Positions 1-11,593 of a DNA stretch of 44,626 nucleotides are shown one piece after another. Origin of the DNA: Gnetum montanum (lineage: Eukaryota > Streptophyta > Gnetopsida > Gnetales > Gnetaceae). The stretch is taken from the NCBI GenBank assembly GCA_015680685.1, contig MNCI01028403.1, forward strand, positions 1,062,776-1,107,401, written 5' to 3'. Position 1 is the first letter of the stretch. Each line of letters starts with the position of its first letter. The position numbers and the translations under genes were made by a program. The notes under the pieces were generated by a model that saw only the letters and a list, made by a program, of their open reading frames with translations, was not told where the DNA came from and did not search any database.

Positions 1-77
1 TCCTTGGAGTTCGACCAGATTGCATGTGAATACTCATATTCGTATGGTTGGACATAGGGGTACCTCGCCACTCATCA
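1..77 (+). repeat. 3' end of 5' LTR of element A
   Basis: This stretch matches the last part of the A 3' LTR (about 6862-6938) and the ends of the B and C LTRs: a GAGTTCGACCAGAT segment, then ATGGTTG, a GGGGTACCTC block and a terminal CTCATCA at 71-77. Confidence 0.88.
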
Positions 78-78
78 T

Positions 79-96
79 TAGCACTGTTGCTGGGGA
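79..96 (+). other. Primer-binding site of element A (tRNA-Asp type)
   Basis: TAGCACTGTTGCTGGGGA begins two bases after the LTR end. It matches the complement of the 3' end of plant tRNA-Asp (TGGCGCCGTTGCCGGGGA, from memory) at 14 of 18 positions. All four differences are C-to-T or G-to-A changes. Confidence 0.8.
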
Positions 97-213
97 TTTT
101 GTTGTTTGTGTACTGATTAGAACTTAGGAAATGTTTCCATTGTTGGAACGAACCCTTAGAGTTAATTATCCTATAATCACTAAAAAAGGGTATTGCACAC
201 TGAATAATCAATC

Positions 214-2265
214 ATGTCTCCTTATTCTTATGAGAGTGCTTCACTGACTAGGTCTGACACCATGAATAATCAGATGTGGAGTGCACATGATGATCTACTA
301 GTGCCCCAACAATTTTGCATGGTATACGCTCATACTGATGAATATATACCAAACTTTACCTTTATCCTCCACTAGGATGAACAACTATGATGGCATGATT
401 TAGAAGGTAACATAGTGTTACCTCCCGATCGCTCAATCCTGGGCATGCTTCTTCGTGCTCTCACACGAATTGATATGTAACACTTATAATTAGAGTACGT
501 TGTGCATGAACAAGATTCAAGAGATTATCGACCCACGGAGGCACAACACCAAAAATATTTGCAACACGAGAGACATTACAAATCCATAAAGGGGAAGTGG
601 TCTTAGGATGTCCTGTATGTCCTAAGTGAAAATGAGCGTGGTGAACCTATCTTGGGAGGTTTGCCACAAAACGATGTTCCTCTCATTGACTTCGGTTAAG
701 GAGTTGTGTATCAGAATCTTTACTCAACTATTCATAACATAGGTTCTAGTACCAACGGATACAAAGGGTGTGAAGAAGAAACACGAACACATGACAATGA
801 TAGACATTCCGATTGTAACTGCAATTGAGTCCACGACCACTAGAAAGAAGGTGACACACGCTACCATGGTGTTGGTCCTCCTTCTTCTTCACCTCCATCA
901 TTTGCTTCTCCCTTTCTTTGGGGATTTGAACATAGTCGCAAAGGGAAAGACCATGAGGACAAGGGTAAGCAGAATAGAAATCACAGACAAAATAGTAAAG
1001 AAAGGGGATAAGGACATTCTAGAGAGACACATCACGAAAGAAGGGATAGTAGGGAACAACATAGGCATCATAGACACCATAGACAACATGATCATGAAGA
1101 ACCCCTACTCACCAGCCGAAGTATGTTAGATATAACAAAGGCTGTTAGGATCCCAAACAAGCACCAGAAAGATAGTAGGATCAAAAGACTAGACATGAAT
1201 AACATTCCATGATTTGAAGAAGGATATAATGCTAATCCTCAAAACATGAAGAACACTTGGGACTTATGCTGAAGGAAGGCTATCTGAGCTCAGAGCCCAT
1301 TAAATACAAAGATTGTTAGAGCAAGTTGCCGAGGAAGGTGAGTTGAGGAAAAGAGAAAGTGTAGAGGAGTATAATAGAGATCCTTCCCTACGAAAGAAGG
1401 AAATTAGATTTTGCAAATATGAAGAAGAGTCACCACTTGAAGAGATGGTGAATAGAAAGACTTTGCCCATTTAAAAATTTGCATCAGAAGTATCGAAAAA
1501 GGTAGATCAAATGTGGAACTCCCTAGATGATAAATTTTAAACTGTTCTAAAAATAGTAGAGTTTGGAGAACAAAGTAGTGACAGAGAGAGAAAGAAAAAG
1601 AAAGAAGCTAAGTATGCACGTAACAAGGGTAAAGGAAAAGTTGCCATCATTGAAGAGGTTGTGGATTTAGACATAGACAATGATGGAAGATGTAAGATAT
1701 GATAATATAACCATCCTAAAGGATGTTTCCCAATAGTGTCACATTTGCAAGAGTCTGGGATGCATGCACTAAATCCATGGTTAAAAAGACAATAAACACC
1801 CAGAAGGTTACCTTATCCTCAAGGTAACCCAAGGTCGTTCACCAACCCTTGATATATTATCCAAGTGGAGCTCCACCACAACTAAATGAATAGTATCAAT
1901 AGTGGAAACATCCACAATCATGGAGAATGTCACTACCACATCAACAGTACCCTTACCATCAACTTGACCCATACTGGTATTACGTTCAGCAGCTAATCTC
2001 TCCATGTAACTCTACTAGTTACGTTGCTCCTCAACCTCACTACTAGACCCTCAAGTACTATAGAACTTCTTTTTCTTGGGGTGATGTTTCACATGTGTAC
2101 TATCCCTCTTATTTTTCTGCATCTCTTCCACCCTCAGCTCCATTATCACTTGCTCCAACTATGCAGGGCAAGCTTCCTACCCAGCTACAGCAACATAATG
2201 CTACAAGGGCTATCAACCCTCAACTTACTATTGGTTTGGACAACTGATCAAATAAGAGACTTTCT
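214..2265 (+). pseudogene. gag: Decayed Athila gag of element A
   Basis: A gag remnant readable only by changing frame. The ATG at 214 starts a short open stretch. A His/Arg-rich segment lies near 1040-1110. Sequence equivalent to the B gag stretch 'ESRLPRINLNNFP' follows near 1175-1215. The capsid core present in B is missing, because the reading passes almost directly to the VAEEGELRKRESVEEY region (about 1325-1370) that follows the capsid in B. A Cys/His remnant with the HPKG core lies near 1700-1730, and a Pro/Gln/Tyr-rich tail runs to about 2265. B keeps the same order, which supports the assignment. The start is uncertain. With stops, frameshifts and no capsid core, it cannot encode a working structural protein. 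Confidence 0.7.
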
Positions 2266-2303
2266 TTAGAACCAATATTCCAATCAAGTCCTTACGACCA
2301 CAA

Positions 2304-2867
2304 GTGGGTAATTGTCCAAACACCTCGCCATCATTCAAATCTTTAAAGCTTACTTCAAACCAAAGACCGCAACCAATGCATACTATCATGTTAACCCATG
2401 CCATCATTGATTGGATTAAAGTTGGTCATCTTCCTAGGAAATTCTCTGATCCTAGGAATCCTCTTATTTTTTTGCAAATCACTAGAAATAAGCCTTGCAA
2501 AGCTCTTTTGGATTCAGGTTCTGGTGTAATGTTGATCTTCAAGGAAATGTATAAAGCCTGGAACCTACCTAACATCCATTTAGAGTTGGCTGACTAGTCC
2601 ATCACTGTTCCATTGGGACTAGTGAAGAACATTGTCATCACTATTTATGGGTGGTCATATCCAGCTAATTTCCTAGTGATCCAAGTCAACAATTGTCAGG
2701 GGGACTTTCCAATCATAATGGGAAAAGCATGGCTAAGTACAATTGATGCGTGCCTAGGAATACATGATCTTTCCCTAGAGATATCAAAAGAAAATACGTT
2801 TGGAAAGATCAAGAAGAAGAAAGTTCCATGCATCTCATATAGTGACACAGGGTGCAATTGCATGTAG
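2304..2867 (+). pseudogene. pol: Aspartic protease region of element A pol, decayed
   Basis: The retroviral-type aspartic protease would process Gag-Pol inside the particle. A reading containing KALLDSGSGVMLI (about 2500-2540) has the catalytic Asp-Ser-Gly triad followed by the usual hydrophobic stretch. The downstream FPIIMGKAWLSTIDA (about 2706-2750) corresponds to the LGRPWL-type end of the domain. The frame is cut by a TAG at 2595-2597, and the second half resumes in a nearby open stretch at 2613. It lies directly after gag and before RT, the normal order. It is inactive as it stands. Confidence 0.75.
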
Positions 2868-3164
2868 AAGTCTTGTTTTGTACAATGCTTAACATTGCTT
2901 GTATGCAACTAGTATGCACATGTAATTGACATACAAAGATGCTTGTATGTAGTAGCCACAAGATAGGAAAGCACCTAGTGGCTGACAGTTGACCAAGAGA
3001 GCAATTCAACTATATGCAGAGAACCAATTGAGAGCTTGACTTGTGCCTATACTGATAGCATAGATGCATTAGAGCAAGTCCATTGCCAACTTCCAAGTAC
3101 TGACATTGAAAATATCAACTAAGGGAAGTTGTAAATCCTTAATGAGTTTAAGCAAGAGACCCTC

Positions 3165-4105
3165 AAATTAAAACCATTGTCCATTGGTATAGAGTATGCA
3201 TTTCTCAAGAATGGAAAATTGGTAATCATTAATGCTAATCTCACTCCTCAACAAAAAGAAAAACTACTGAAGATGGTGAAAAAATGGTCAAAATCCTTTG
3301 CTTGGTCATATCTCAAATTAACTAGAATAGATCTTAGGATATGCCAACATAGAATCTACATTGACCCCTCTATGAAGCCTCGATGACAACCAAAAAGATG
3401 ATTTAACCTAAACCTTAAGCAAGTAGTTAAAGAAGAAATTGAACAACTTCTAAAATTAGAGTTCATCTACCCCATTGCTGACAGTGAATGGGTTAATCCA
3501 TTAGTCATTGTGCCTAAAAAGGGAGGTAAATGGAGGGTGTGTATAGACTTTAGGCTACTAAACATTGCAACATTTAAATACCATTTTCCATTGCCATTTA
3601 TTGACTAAGTCTTAGATACCATTGCAGAGCATTGCGACTATAGTTTTCTGGATGCTTACAGTGGATACAATCAAATTCAAATTGCACTAGAAGATCAAGC
3701 CAAGACTACATTCACAAGTCCTTGGGAAACATTTGAATATAGGTAGATGCCATTTGGCTTGTGCAATGCTCCAACAACGTTTCAACATCTCGTTCTTAGT
3801 ATATTTCATAGCAAATAGGGAATGGTATGAAGGTTTTTATGGACAATTTCTTCACTTATGGAGAAAACCTTGAACAAGCATTGGATTGATTAAAGCAAGT
3901 ACTGAAATGATGTGTTGAAACCAACCTAAGGCTCAGTTGGCAGAAAATCCATTTAATAGTCCAAGAGGGCATTGTATTAGGGCATAAAATTTCACAAATA
4001 GGGATGAAGGTAGATCTTGAAAAAATTAAAGTCATCCAAGGAGTCACTTGTTAGCCTAAAACTATAAAAGACATATGATCATTCCTTGGACATATTGGTT
4101 ATTCA
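3165..4105 (+). pseudogene. pol: Reverse transcriptase of element A, decayed and 3'-truncated
   Basis: RT would copy the element RNA into DNA. The N-terminal part reads YAFLKNGKLVIINANLTPQQ (from about 3195), typical of Athila. Frame-consistent motifs follow: VPKKGGKWRVCIDFR at 3510-3554, FLDAYSGYNQI at 3645-3677 and MPFGLCNAP at 3747-3773. A one-base frameshift lies near 3822-3828. The catalytic box then reads FMDN (3836-3847) where the family has F/Y-M-D-D, so the second metal-binding Asp is lost. The connection region (LGHKIS, then GMKVDLEKIKVI) is present to about 4045, and traces of the SFLGHIGYY start of RNase H reach about 4105. There the pol reading ends abruptly. Several in-frame stops (TAA at 3606, TAG at 3744) confirm a dead copy. 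Confidence 0.85.
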
Positions 4106-5701
4106 CTACCTCTATTGATGGATAGCCCTACTCATTATTTCAAATCTCCTCCTTCCAACTTAGTTGTGGGGGAGATGGCCGCCAATGCTAGTCATTCTAA
4201 GCTCTCAGTTTCTTTTTTCTTTTATGTTTTACACATTTTTCATATTTACTTGATTTTGTTTTACACCATTGTTAATATTTTCACTATTTATTTCTCTATT
4301 ATATTTTTTTTAATTTACTCTCACTCATCATATAATAAGTGCTCATGATGATGGATTGTACTATAATAGTGTTGATTACTAATGTTTGGTTTTTACCTTT
4401 GACTTTCAATGTTGATGCTAAGATATGGTTTCTTTTGATAAAATAGGTAATGATTCCATGTCATCCATTCATTTATTCAACTCTATGGTCTCCCTTTGTT
4501 TTGGAACTATACTGTTCCTTTTTCTAAACAAACCTATTAATTTATTGGTGGCTTGGCATACTTCAAACCAATGAAAAATTCAAATGGCTTGAAAAGGATG
4601 TAACTTCAAGGGGATTCGATGCATTTGTGCTAGCTATTCTCTTGAGTACTTGAATGTTTTTCATAGGTTTTCCACCATTCTGCTATTCACAAATATTAGG
4701 AATTGGACTAAATTAAATAAGTCTTTGCATGATGTCATTTTTACTTGAAGAAAAAAACTAGTGAGAATTCAAAGCATACCCCTTAGACATAATTAAGGAA
4801 CATGGGCTACAAGCATTGGTTATGGCATTGGAAAGACATGTTACCCATGCCCGAAGGTTTCCTCTAACTAAGGCCCTTTCTCACTTCCTGCTTTTCTATT
4901 CTTCTCTTGTTGGAATGGTGGTGGCTTTGTGGAAGCATTCTTGCTTCTTCAAGAGGATGGGTTGGTCAAGTGTGTTGATGCGAGGTAATTGGATGGGTTA
5001 GTTTTAATCTGGATTTGGACTGAATTTTATTAAGTCACCTTAACCACATAATACACAAGGGACTTTACACAACCTTGATTTTGGGATTCCATTGCATCCT
5101 CTCTTCTCTTTCCATATTGCTTCTAGTATTCTACCTCATTACCAATTTTATGATTAGTCTATATCTTGGTCGATGCATTGTTATTCTTTGGTAAATTCTT
5201 GTGGGTGACTTCTTAACTATTGTCTCCATATGTCATTTCTAGAGCCTATAGACTCTTTTGTTTGTGGGTTTGTTAGGGCATAAATGGCATGAGCCTGCTT
5301 TGGGGAGGATCCACTGGCATTCCTTTTTGGTGCAATGGTTACGTTCTTTCCCTTAAACATTTCTTACAATCAACTATTTCTCATTTCACCCCATCCATAA
5401 CATTCTTTTTTTTTTTTTGTTTTATTGGCTTCACTGTTGTTATTTCTCTAATCTTCCTTGTTCTTTCGTTTTCCATCCTATTGCCACTGGAGGTTTGCTC
5501 TTAATCATGGGGGCCTGTCGTAAAATTTCCCATTTCATTACTTATCTCACCCCTACACCTTGGGTAGTTATCACTTACAAACCTCTAATCCAATATCTTC
5601 CATATCCACAACCTAGCCAATGTGCTTCATATCAAGGCAAGGTATCAATTACATTATATCTTATCTATCCTTGCTAATTCATGATTGTGTTGTGTGTGTA
5701 G
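4106..5701 (+). other. Noncoding 3' interior of element A
   Basis: No RNase H or integrase is detectable. The segment opens with TTAGTTGTGGGGGAGATGG (about 4160), which aligns with the sequence after gag in element B (TTAGTTATGGGGG near 14480), so the two interiors rejoin here. The rest is T-rich and without long frames; the short open stretches at 4115-4348, 4816-5001 and 5289-5677 look accidental. It contains the conserved 22-bp block described separately. Confidence 0.6.
5294..5315 (+). promoter_or_regulatory. Conserved 22-bp noncoding block, copy A
   Basis: CCTGCTTTGGGGAGGATCCA plus CT. The B copy differs at one position and the E copy at three. The flanks in A, B and E are much less alike. 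It lies upstream of the acceptor-like site of the env-position ORF in all three. Function unknown; an RNA structure, splicing or packaging role is possible. Confidence 0.5.
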
Positions 5702-6080
5702 ATGGAGATCACATGAATAATGGACTAGGATAGGAGGAAGCACTCAAGATGGACTGGAGTAAGAGCATTTATGCAAGGAACAAGCTAGGTCATATGGCCA
5801 TGGATGAACAATGATGTGCATATTTTTGACATCGACAACAACGTGCCTCATTTTCTTTTCTCTCTCTCTCTCTCTTCAAGCTATCAAATGAGGGTCTGGA
5901 TGTCATCTATGTAAAGTGTTCACCATAATGGTTATGAATACCAGTGTTCTAATATGTTTGTTGATCTATTCACTGAGCACTTTGAGTCTATCATTACATG
6001 TCACCATCAGTCATCATTTAGCCAATAATCCCATACCTTCCCAATATTTTGTAAGGAACTTGAGGATGAGTTTTCATTCA
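5685..6080 (+). pseudogene. Nearly deleted env-position ORF and 3' UTR of element A
   Basis: TGTGTGTAG directly before ATG at 5702-5704 matches the TGATTGTAG-ATG junction that opens the long ORF in B (16411) and E (23878, minus strand). Only a short uninformative reading remains after it, with a (TC)n microsatellite at about 5858-5876. The end (CAATAATCCCATACCT...GAGGATGAGTTTTCATT, about 6025-6080) aligns with the sequence just before the B 3' LTR. Nearly all of the roughly 2.8 kb ORF is therefore missing. The homology is inferred from the flanks, not from protein similarity. Confidence 0.5.
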
Positions 6081-6092
6081 ATCATGGGAGTA

Positions 6093-6938
6093 TGATGAGT
6101 CTCGATATTAGACCCTCGATATTGGGCCCTAGATATTAGATACGGGATATTGAAGATGTCAAAGTGATATTGGACATATGATGTTGGAACCTGTCTTGTT
6201 GCCTATAAATAAGAGATAGGGGCACTTGGTTTCACATTAGTTTTTCTAGTCCTTAGCCGAATTCTTGCAGTTTTTCTATTCCAAAATTACAATTATTTCT
6301 GAGTGCCCATAGTAGGAGTTATAAAGTGAACTGATCTTTATTTGAGCATTGTGTACCTGAGCACACATTGTGTCTGGAAATAAAGAAAAACTTTGTGATA
6401 AATCTTGCAACATTCAGAATAGCTTAATTATTGCATTTAATGTTATTTACTGTTATTTGATGCTCTCATTAGTTAAATAATGTTATTTCTATTGAACTAT
6501 TAATTATCAATGAATTAGCACACTTAGCATGACCACTTCGAGCATACGTGGAACACTTGGTAACCTAGTAATGACTATCGTTTGGTAATCCCAGTAGTGT
6601 TACACTAGTTCAAGATGTATTTGGAGAGTGGGAATAGATGCTAATGTTAGGACTAGTTAGAGAATATTTAATTAGTTAAATCAAATTAGTTATTAAATTA
6701 CCTCATTTCTCTATTTTAAGCATCAAGAACATAAAACATTAAATAATAAAAATCACATACCTTGAGTTTACTTAACCATACAATTGTGCCTTACAAGTAA
6801 GCTTGGGAAGACAATGATCGCATAACTCATCCTTGTTTTGCATAAATGCATAAGCATTTAATCCTTGGAGTTTGACTAGATCATGCATGAATGATCGTAT
6901 TCATATGGTTGGGCATAGGGGTACCTCTTTTCTCATCA
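6093..6938 (+). repeat. 3' LTR of element A
   Basis: 846 bp, starting TGATGAGT and ending CTCATCA. A purine-rich CATGGGAGTA tract precedes it (about 6083-6092). The U3 has degenerate CGATATT repeats (6103-6175) in place of the tidy dyads of B and C. TATAAATA is at 6204-6211 and AATAAA at 6379-6384. The later part shares the GGTAACCTAGTA and GGTAATCCCAGT motifs with the B and C LTRs. Confidence 0.88.
6204..6211 (+). promoter_or_regulatory. TATA box in A 3' LTR
   Basis: TATAAATA followed by AGAG, at the same place and in the same context as in the B and C LTRs. AATAAA lies about 170 bp downstream. Confidence 0.7.
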
Positions 6939-9900
6939 CCTTCTTTTATTAATGTTGATGCAAATAAGACATCTAATTTTATTCTTTTTGATAATGTATA
7001 TGAGTCATTACGTACTAATCTTATAACATGATACTTGGTTCTTTCAATTTTGGGTTACCCACTTCATAATCAAAGATTCACTTGCAATTAAATGATGCAA
7101 TATAGAAATAAAAAAATTTAAGTCATTTATGTGAGGTACTATTCTTCTTTTTTCCTACTTGTTAAGCTAGGTAATGCTTCGATGGTGCAATGTGCCCTAA
7201 ATATAGAATCATTTATATGTAAGTATGTAGTGTTGATTATTCAAAACTAGACACAAGATTTTGATACTTAAGCTAAAAAATATTTGAAAGTTCTATGTTT
7301 TGTCAGGCTATTTAATCTAAAAAAGTTGAGGGTTAAAAAGGAATATCAAATAGAGTTATAACTCAAAAGGTAGTAATTGAACCATCTCCAAAGAAACTCA
7401 TAAAGCTTATATATATGAAATGTCTCCAAGCTTATATTAATACTAAAACTAGAGGCTTTACAATAAACTTGAATAAAATAGTAAATAGTACTCCAGTTAT
7501 TTTTATTACTCTTAATAATAAAGAATGAACATTTGTGGATATCAATAATTTATCATTTTATAGTTCCTAAAGATAAAGCTATGATCTTGTTTGTCCTGAT
7601 GAAGATAATATTTCAAAGTGTAACCAAGAGGTTTGGTAGTAAGAATAAAAACATGAGTAGTAAGAGTACAATCTTCCCTTCTTCTTTGACTAATTGAGGC
7701 AAATGTATTTAAACTTACAAAGCAACAACATTAGCATTAATTTTATAATTAACATTCAATAAAATGATTAGTAGCCAATTAGTAGTCTCAAATCTATTAT
7801 AATTTTAGTATGAATTTTATCAAACCTTCATCAATCATTTGACGTAAATATTTTAAAAGAGTTTCCTTCTATATTTTGAACATTTTTTTATTAAAATCAT
7901 GTAAAGGAGTTAAAGCATGTAGCTTGAACCACTCAAGTTCTACAAAATCATAAGATACATGTAGCAAAATAGTTGTAGGGTCTAACATTCATAAAATTGA
8001 TATCTAGAATAAAGAGGATAAAAATATGTACTTGCATTATTATTAAAAGAACATATAAAAAGTTATATTAACAACTCATTGTGTTTTGCATTGTCCTTTC
8101 TTTAAAGCTTTTAGACTTAAATATAATTTTTAGGTAATGACTTTGGCATATTTGTTCAAGCTGGACATGTCAATTTTGAGTTGTTTTCTTGATAAGGTGT
8201 TCAATAATCATCATGGCTATATCAAATCCTTTTAATAAATTTTTTTTGTTCTATAAACCTTTGTGGTCTCACAAGGACATAATTAAGCATTTTTATTTCC
8301 ATTTCCAATAATAAAGCTTCTTTAAAATATAAAATATAATAAAAACTAAAAAGTAATCCTTGTAAAAGAATGGGAGTTACATAATTCCTACTTATAAAAG
8401 GTATGTGATTCAATTAGAAAAAAAAAAAAACAAAAAAACAAGAATTATGTAGTAACATAAGCCTTCATGCACAAAATGATTCAGTTGTAGAAGGCTTGGA
8501 AGATTATTAGTTTTGTTTCCATGGAAAAATGTTCTCTATTATAGTGAGGGTTATATACAATGCTTGTAATGTAGGTGTTGGAGACCATTTGGGACGTGAC
8601 TGCCAACGAGTGTCCTTAAACAGGATTTAGGTGCTTGCTAGTCTCTAGCAACACCAAGGCCCAGTTACCTCCAAATAGACTCAGTAGTTAATGTGAGTAT
8701 GTGTGTGTGCTGTTGTGAAAAATGAAATGATCGGGTTGTGTATAAAATAATAAATGACTTATCTTAAAGAGATTCAACCAACTTTGCAAAGTATTGTGAG
8801 TTGTTAAGAGTTCCTATTTTGTTCAATTGCCTAGTCTATGCAGTCCTTATAATATCTACTTGTAACAAATAAATTTTTGCAAAAACATTTGAGCACAACT
8901 CTACGAATCTACTTCTAATTTTCCCTAGAGAAAGAGATATTTCCACAATAAAACTAGAAATAGAGTGAGATTCAATGGAAATAGAAAGAAGAGAAAAAGA
9001 AAGAATATTTGTGTAAAGATATCAAATGTTTAAATAAGGTAAAATGATATGAGTAAACACTTTACAATAAAGCTATCCCAAATTCAATAACTATGAATTC
9101 TTCAAACTTCCAAGGCTCAAATAAGTAATTTCTTCAAGACAGTCCTACTATGCTAGCAAAAAAAATTGCTACGTAAACTATCACATACCAGACTCTATTT
9201 TGGCTAGATAATGGATGTAAACAATTGCATTCAATAGAACTTTCAAAAGACTTGATAATTTATGATTGAAATACCATGGATATTCACTTTAAAGATAAAA
9301 GAAGCTATTCTGGTCCTATCAAAATACCAAAGATTTTCTGAACCCTCTTGACTATTGAATCGTTCAATGGCTTGACTACATGTAAAGGCTCTCTTACAAA
9401 ATTCTCAATAGTGTTTCTTATAAATTGCACAATAATAAAATTCACTACTAAAATGCTCTTAAGGATTTCAAAAACAAGCTCTTCTATGGAAAAATATTAA
9501 TAGAAATTTTCTATCATGCAACAAGAACAATAAGAGTAATCTAAAAATCCCAAAATTATTTGCCAAGCATGATACTATCTAAACCACTAGCTAAACAATT
9601 TAAATAAAATAAAAAATAAACATAACTCACAAGACTATAAAAAATAGGCTAAAATGTTATATTTAGCAAGCCATCTTTAATATATTTCTTCTATCAATTC
9701 TTTACAAAATGCTCCTCTAAGAGACTCCTTCCTTTCTCCCAAGGCCTCCTTCTCTCTTAAGACTTCTTTTTTTTTTAGCTAGAATAGACCCTTTCCTTTT
9801 TTTCTTCTTCTTCTAAGGCCTTGAAGCCTTTTTATAGGGTCTCATAGGTATTTAGAAATTAGAAAATATCTTGGGTAACTTACTCCCCAAGTAAAGGAGT

Positions 9901-10136
9901 TACAACTTGCCCAACAAGTTAGGAGAAAACTATGCCTACATTGACATGTGTTTTCCTAAATAACCACCCCATGAAATTTTTTCTTCTTGAATAATAATAC
10001 TTTGTTTTAGATATGTTACTTTCATGTATCATTTTATATATTATTTGATTTAAATTTTGAAGCTATTACTTGGATGATAGAACAACTGTCGTTAATATAA
10101 ATGTTTTAAATGGCAACGGATGAACTAGGATTGGGT
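6939..10136. other. AT-rich DNA without recognised genes
   Basis: About 3.2 kb between element A and the GDSL-like fragment. No convincing frame on either strand. There is a hairpin-capable TTGCTAG/CTAGCAA pair near 8634-8650 and a T/C-rich tract at 9763-9812. A TATA-like site on the minus strand is listed separately. It may hold very old repeats that I cannot name. Confidence 0.5.
9827..9836 (-). promoter_or_regulatory. TATA-like site, possible relic LTR promoter
   Basis: On the minus strand this reads TATAAAAAGG, followed downstream (about 9820 to 9720) by a long purine-rich leader. An imperfect inverted repeat around GTAACTCC/GGAGTAAGTTAC lies just upstream. This resembles a plant LTR promoter, but I found no paired LTR ends, so it may be chance. 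Confidence 0.25.
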
Positions 10137-10457
10137 GTGAACAGGTACTCACCACCGTACTTAGCACCATGGATGAAAGGAAGGACCATTCTACATGACT
10201 TCAACTAGGCCTTCGGAGGTAGCAACATCCTCAACTCCACCAATGACGTTTTCTTTTACGTTGATACGTTTGAATCAAAACAACACCTCCACCATTCTGT
10301 ATCTGGATTGATCGTGCTCTGGACCAACGATTTCTACAAAAACCTTGCCGATGTGTGCAGTGAGACCTCCATCTGTGCCACGTGTTCATTGAACTGCCAC
10401 CACCCGAATCTCATCATGATGCCCTTGCTTGCCATGTTTGCGGTTACTGCCAGCTAA
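10137..10457 (+). pseudogene. GDSL esterase/lipase exon remnant
   Basis: GDSL esterases are secreted or vacuolar plant lipid and ester hydrolases. The frame from 10137 reads YSPPYLAPWMKGRTILHDFN, then a TAG at 10206-10208, then AFGGSNILNSTNDVFFYVD. This matches the family segment with a PPYL motif, a KG..IL..VNYASGG core and ILNSTG. The TAG sits where the family has Tyr in NYASGG. The frame is then open to TAA at 10455. The second half (LIVLWTNDFYKNLADVC) may match the iGsNDy region, with Trp replacing Gly, but this is weaker. The catalytic GDSL block is not present. It is one broken exon in the oldest layer, and its higher GC than the surroundings also suggests a genic origin. Confidence 0.55.
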
Positions 10458-11466
10458 AATCGTGCATTGCTTCTTTTCTTGGAGTTTATCTCTCTACCAT
10501 GCCTTGGTGCTCTGTCAAATACGAGCTAGAAACCCTACTGTGTTTTTCTTTCTAAAATCATTTTTAACTTGTTCTTGCTTTTGTAGTTTTTATTGCTGAT
10601 TCAAATGTAGAGTATATACAAAGTGTTTGACAAATTTCTTTTTACCAGTGTCTCTACTTTTGTTGTTTCTTTTTTACAAAAATCAATAGACATTACTCTA
10701 GCATCCATTTCTCAATTCTTGTATATACTGCTAACTGCATTTTCACTATTATTCTTTTTCTCTTTTCTTCTTTTTGTTCTGCACTTCATATATAGGGCAC
10801 ATGAACAAATTGCTTCATGAAGAATACTGTAATTTCCAATGACCAGTTTACCATCAATTGCAGTTACTTTGATTCTTCATTTCTTTCTTCTTTAAATTTA
10901 GATGCTATTTCTCTTTATCCACAAGCTGAAATTTGTTTATTCTAACAAAGTATAGCAACCTTTCCTCCAATCTTTCAGCATCTAAAATTGCTTTGCAATG
11001 GATTTTTAAAAGCACCCTTATGAATTTAGTAAGAAAAAATAGTTAATGGTTTGTGGAATTCTTGCCACNTCAACTAACAATAAGAGAGTAATGAAAACTA
11101 CAAAAACCTTTAATCAATTTTATCATGCCAAACTATTCCATGAAATGGCCAAAATGTGCCAACAGTAGGAAGTGTTCTTTACACTTAGTCTTAACATCTT
11201 TGTTGAAATTAAAATATAATTCTTTGTAATGGAACTTCCTTGATCCCCACTAGAACAACAAACTTATTGCTAGTACAAACTTACCAAAACTTGCAATAGA
11301 ATCCACCAAAAATAAGATCCATTCTTAATCTATCTTAAGAAATTTGGAACACTACAAGATAGGTGATATCTTAGGTTTATCTCATGGAATTTGGACATCC
11401 ATCCTTGGTCTATCTTAAGAAATTCTAGATTGTTTGATCTTATTTTTAGATTTTTTATTTTAGACT
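10458..11466. other. AT-rich DNA between GDSL remnant and element E
   Basis: No exon or element end recognised. One unresolved base (N) is at 11069. Two similar segments containing TCTATCTTAAGAAATT lie near 11330 and 11410, a short local duplication. The sequence ends at AGACT (11462-11466), which would be the target-site copy of element E. Confidence 0.5.
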
Positions 11467-11593
11467 TGATGATTGCTTGGGTATTCCAACACTCAACCAT
11501 ATAAGTTACAAGTATTTACATGTGACCAGATTGAAATCCTCAGATGGGCAATGCAAGTATAATAGTAGTTGATGTTCATTTTGTGATCATTGT
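11467..11593 (-). repeat. Distal part of E 3' LTR
   Basis: On the minus strand this reads CCCATCTGAGGATTTCAATC, then a TATATGGTTGAGTGTTGG segment, ending ATCATCA at 11467. It aligns with the last 90 or so bp of the B and C LTRs (CCATCTGCGGAGTTC, ATATGGTTGAGTGTAGG, CTCATCA). It continues the LTR segment at 20186-20862 after removal of B and its target duplication. Confidence 0.85.

Larger units (their letters stand above)
1..6938 (+). mobile_element. Element A: Athila-type LTR retrotransposon, 5' end outside window
   Basis: The window opens in the last 77 bp of the 5' LTR. A tRNA-Asp-type primer-binding site follows, then gag, protease and RT remnants, a long noncoding part, a polypurine-like tract and a complete 3' LTR ending at 6938. 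Both LTR ends read ...CTCATCA. RNase H and integrase are absent: the pol reading stops near 4100 and the sequence jumps to a TTAGTTGTGGGGGAG motif that element B has just after its gag. The downstream target-site copy would be CCTTC (6939-6943); its partner is outside the window. Confidence 0.88.

Noticed and set aside
770-1129. 119-codon open frame in element A
   Set aside because: Lies in the gag remnant in a frame different from the one that aligns with B; its composition is biased and unsupported.
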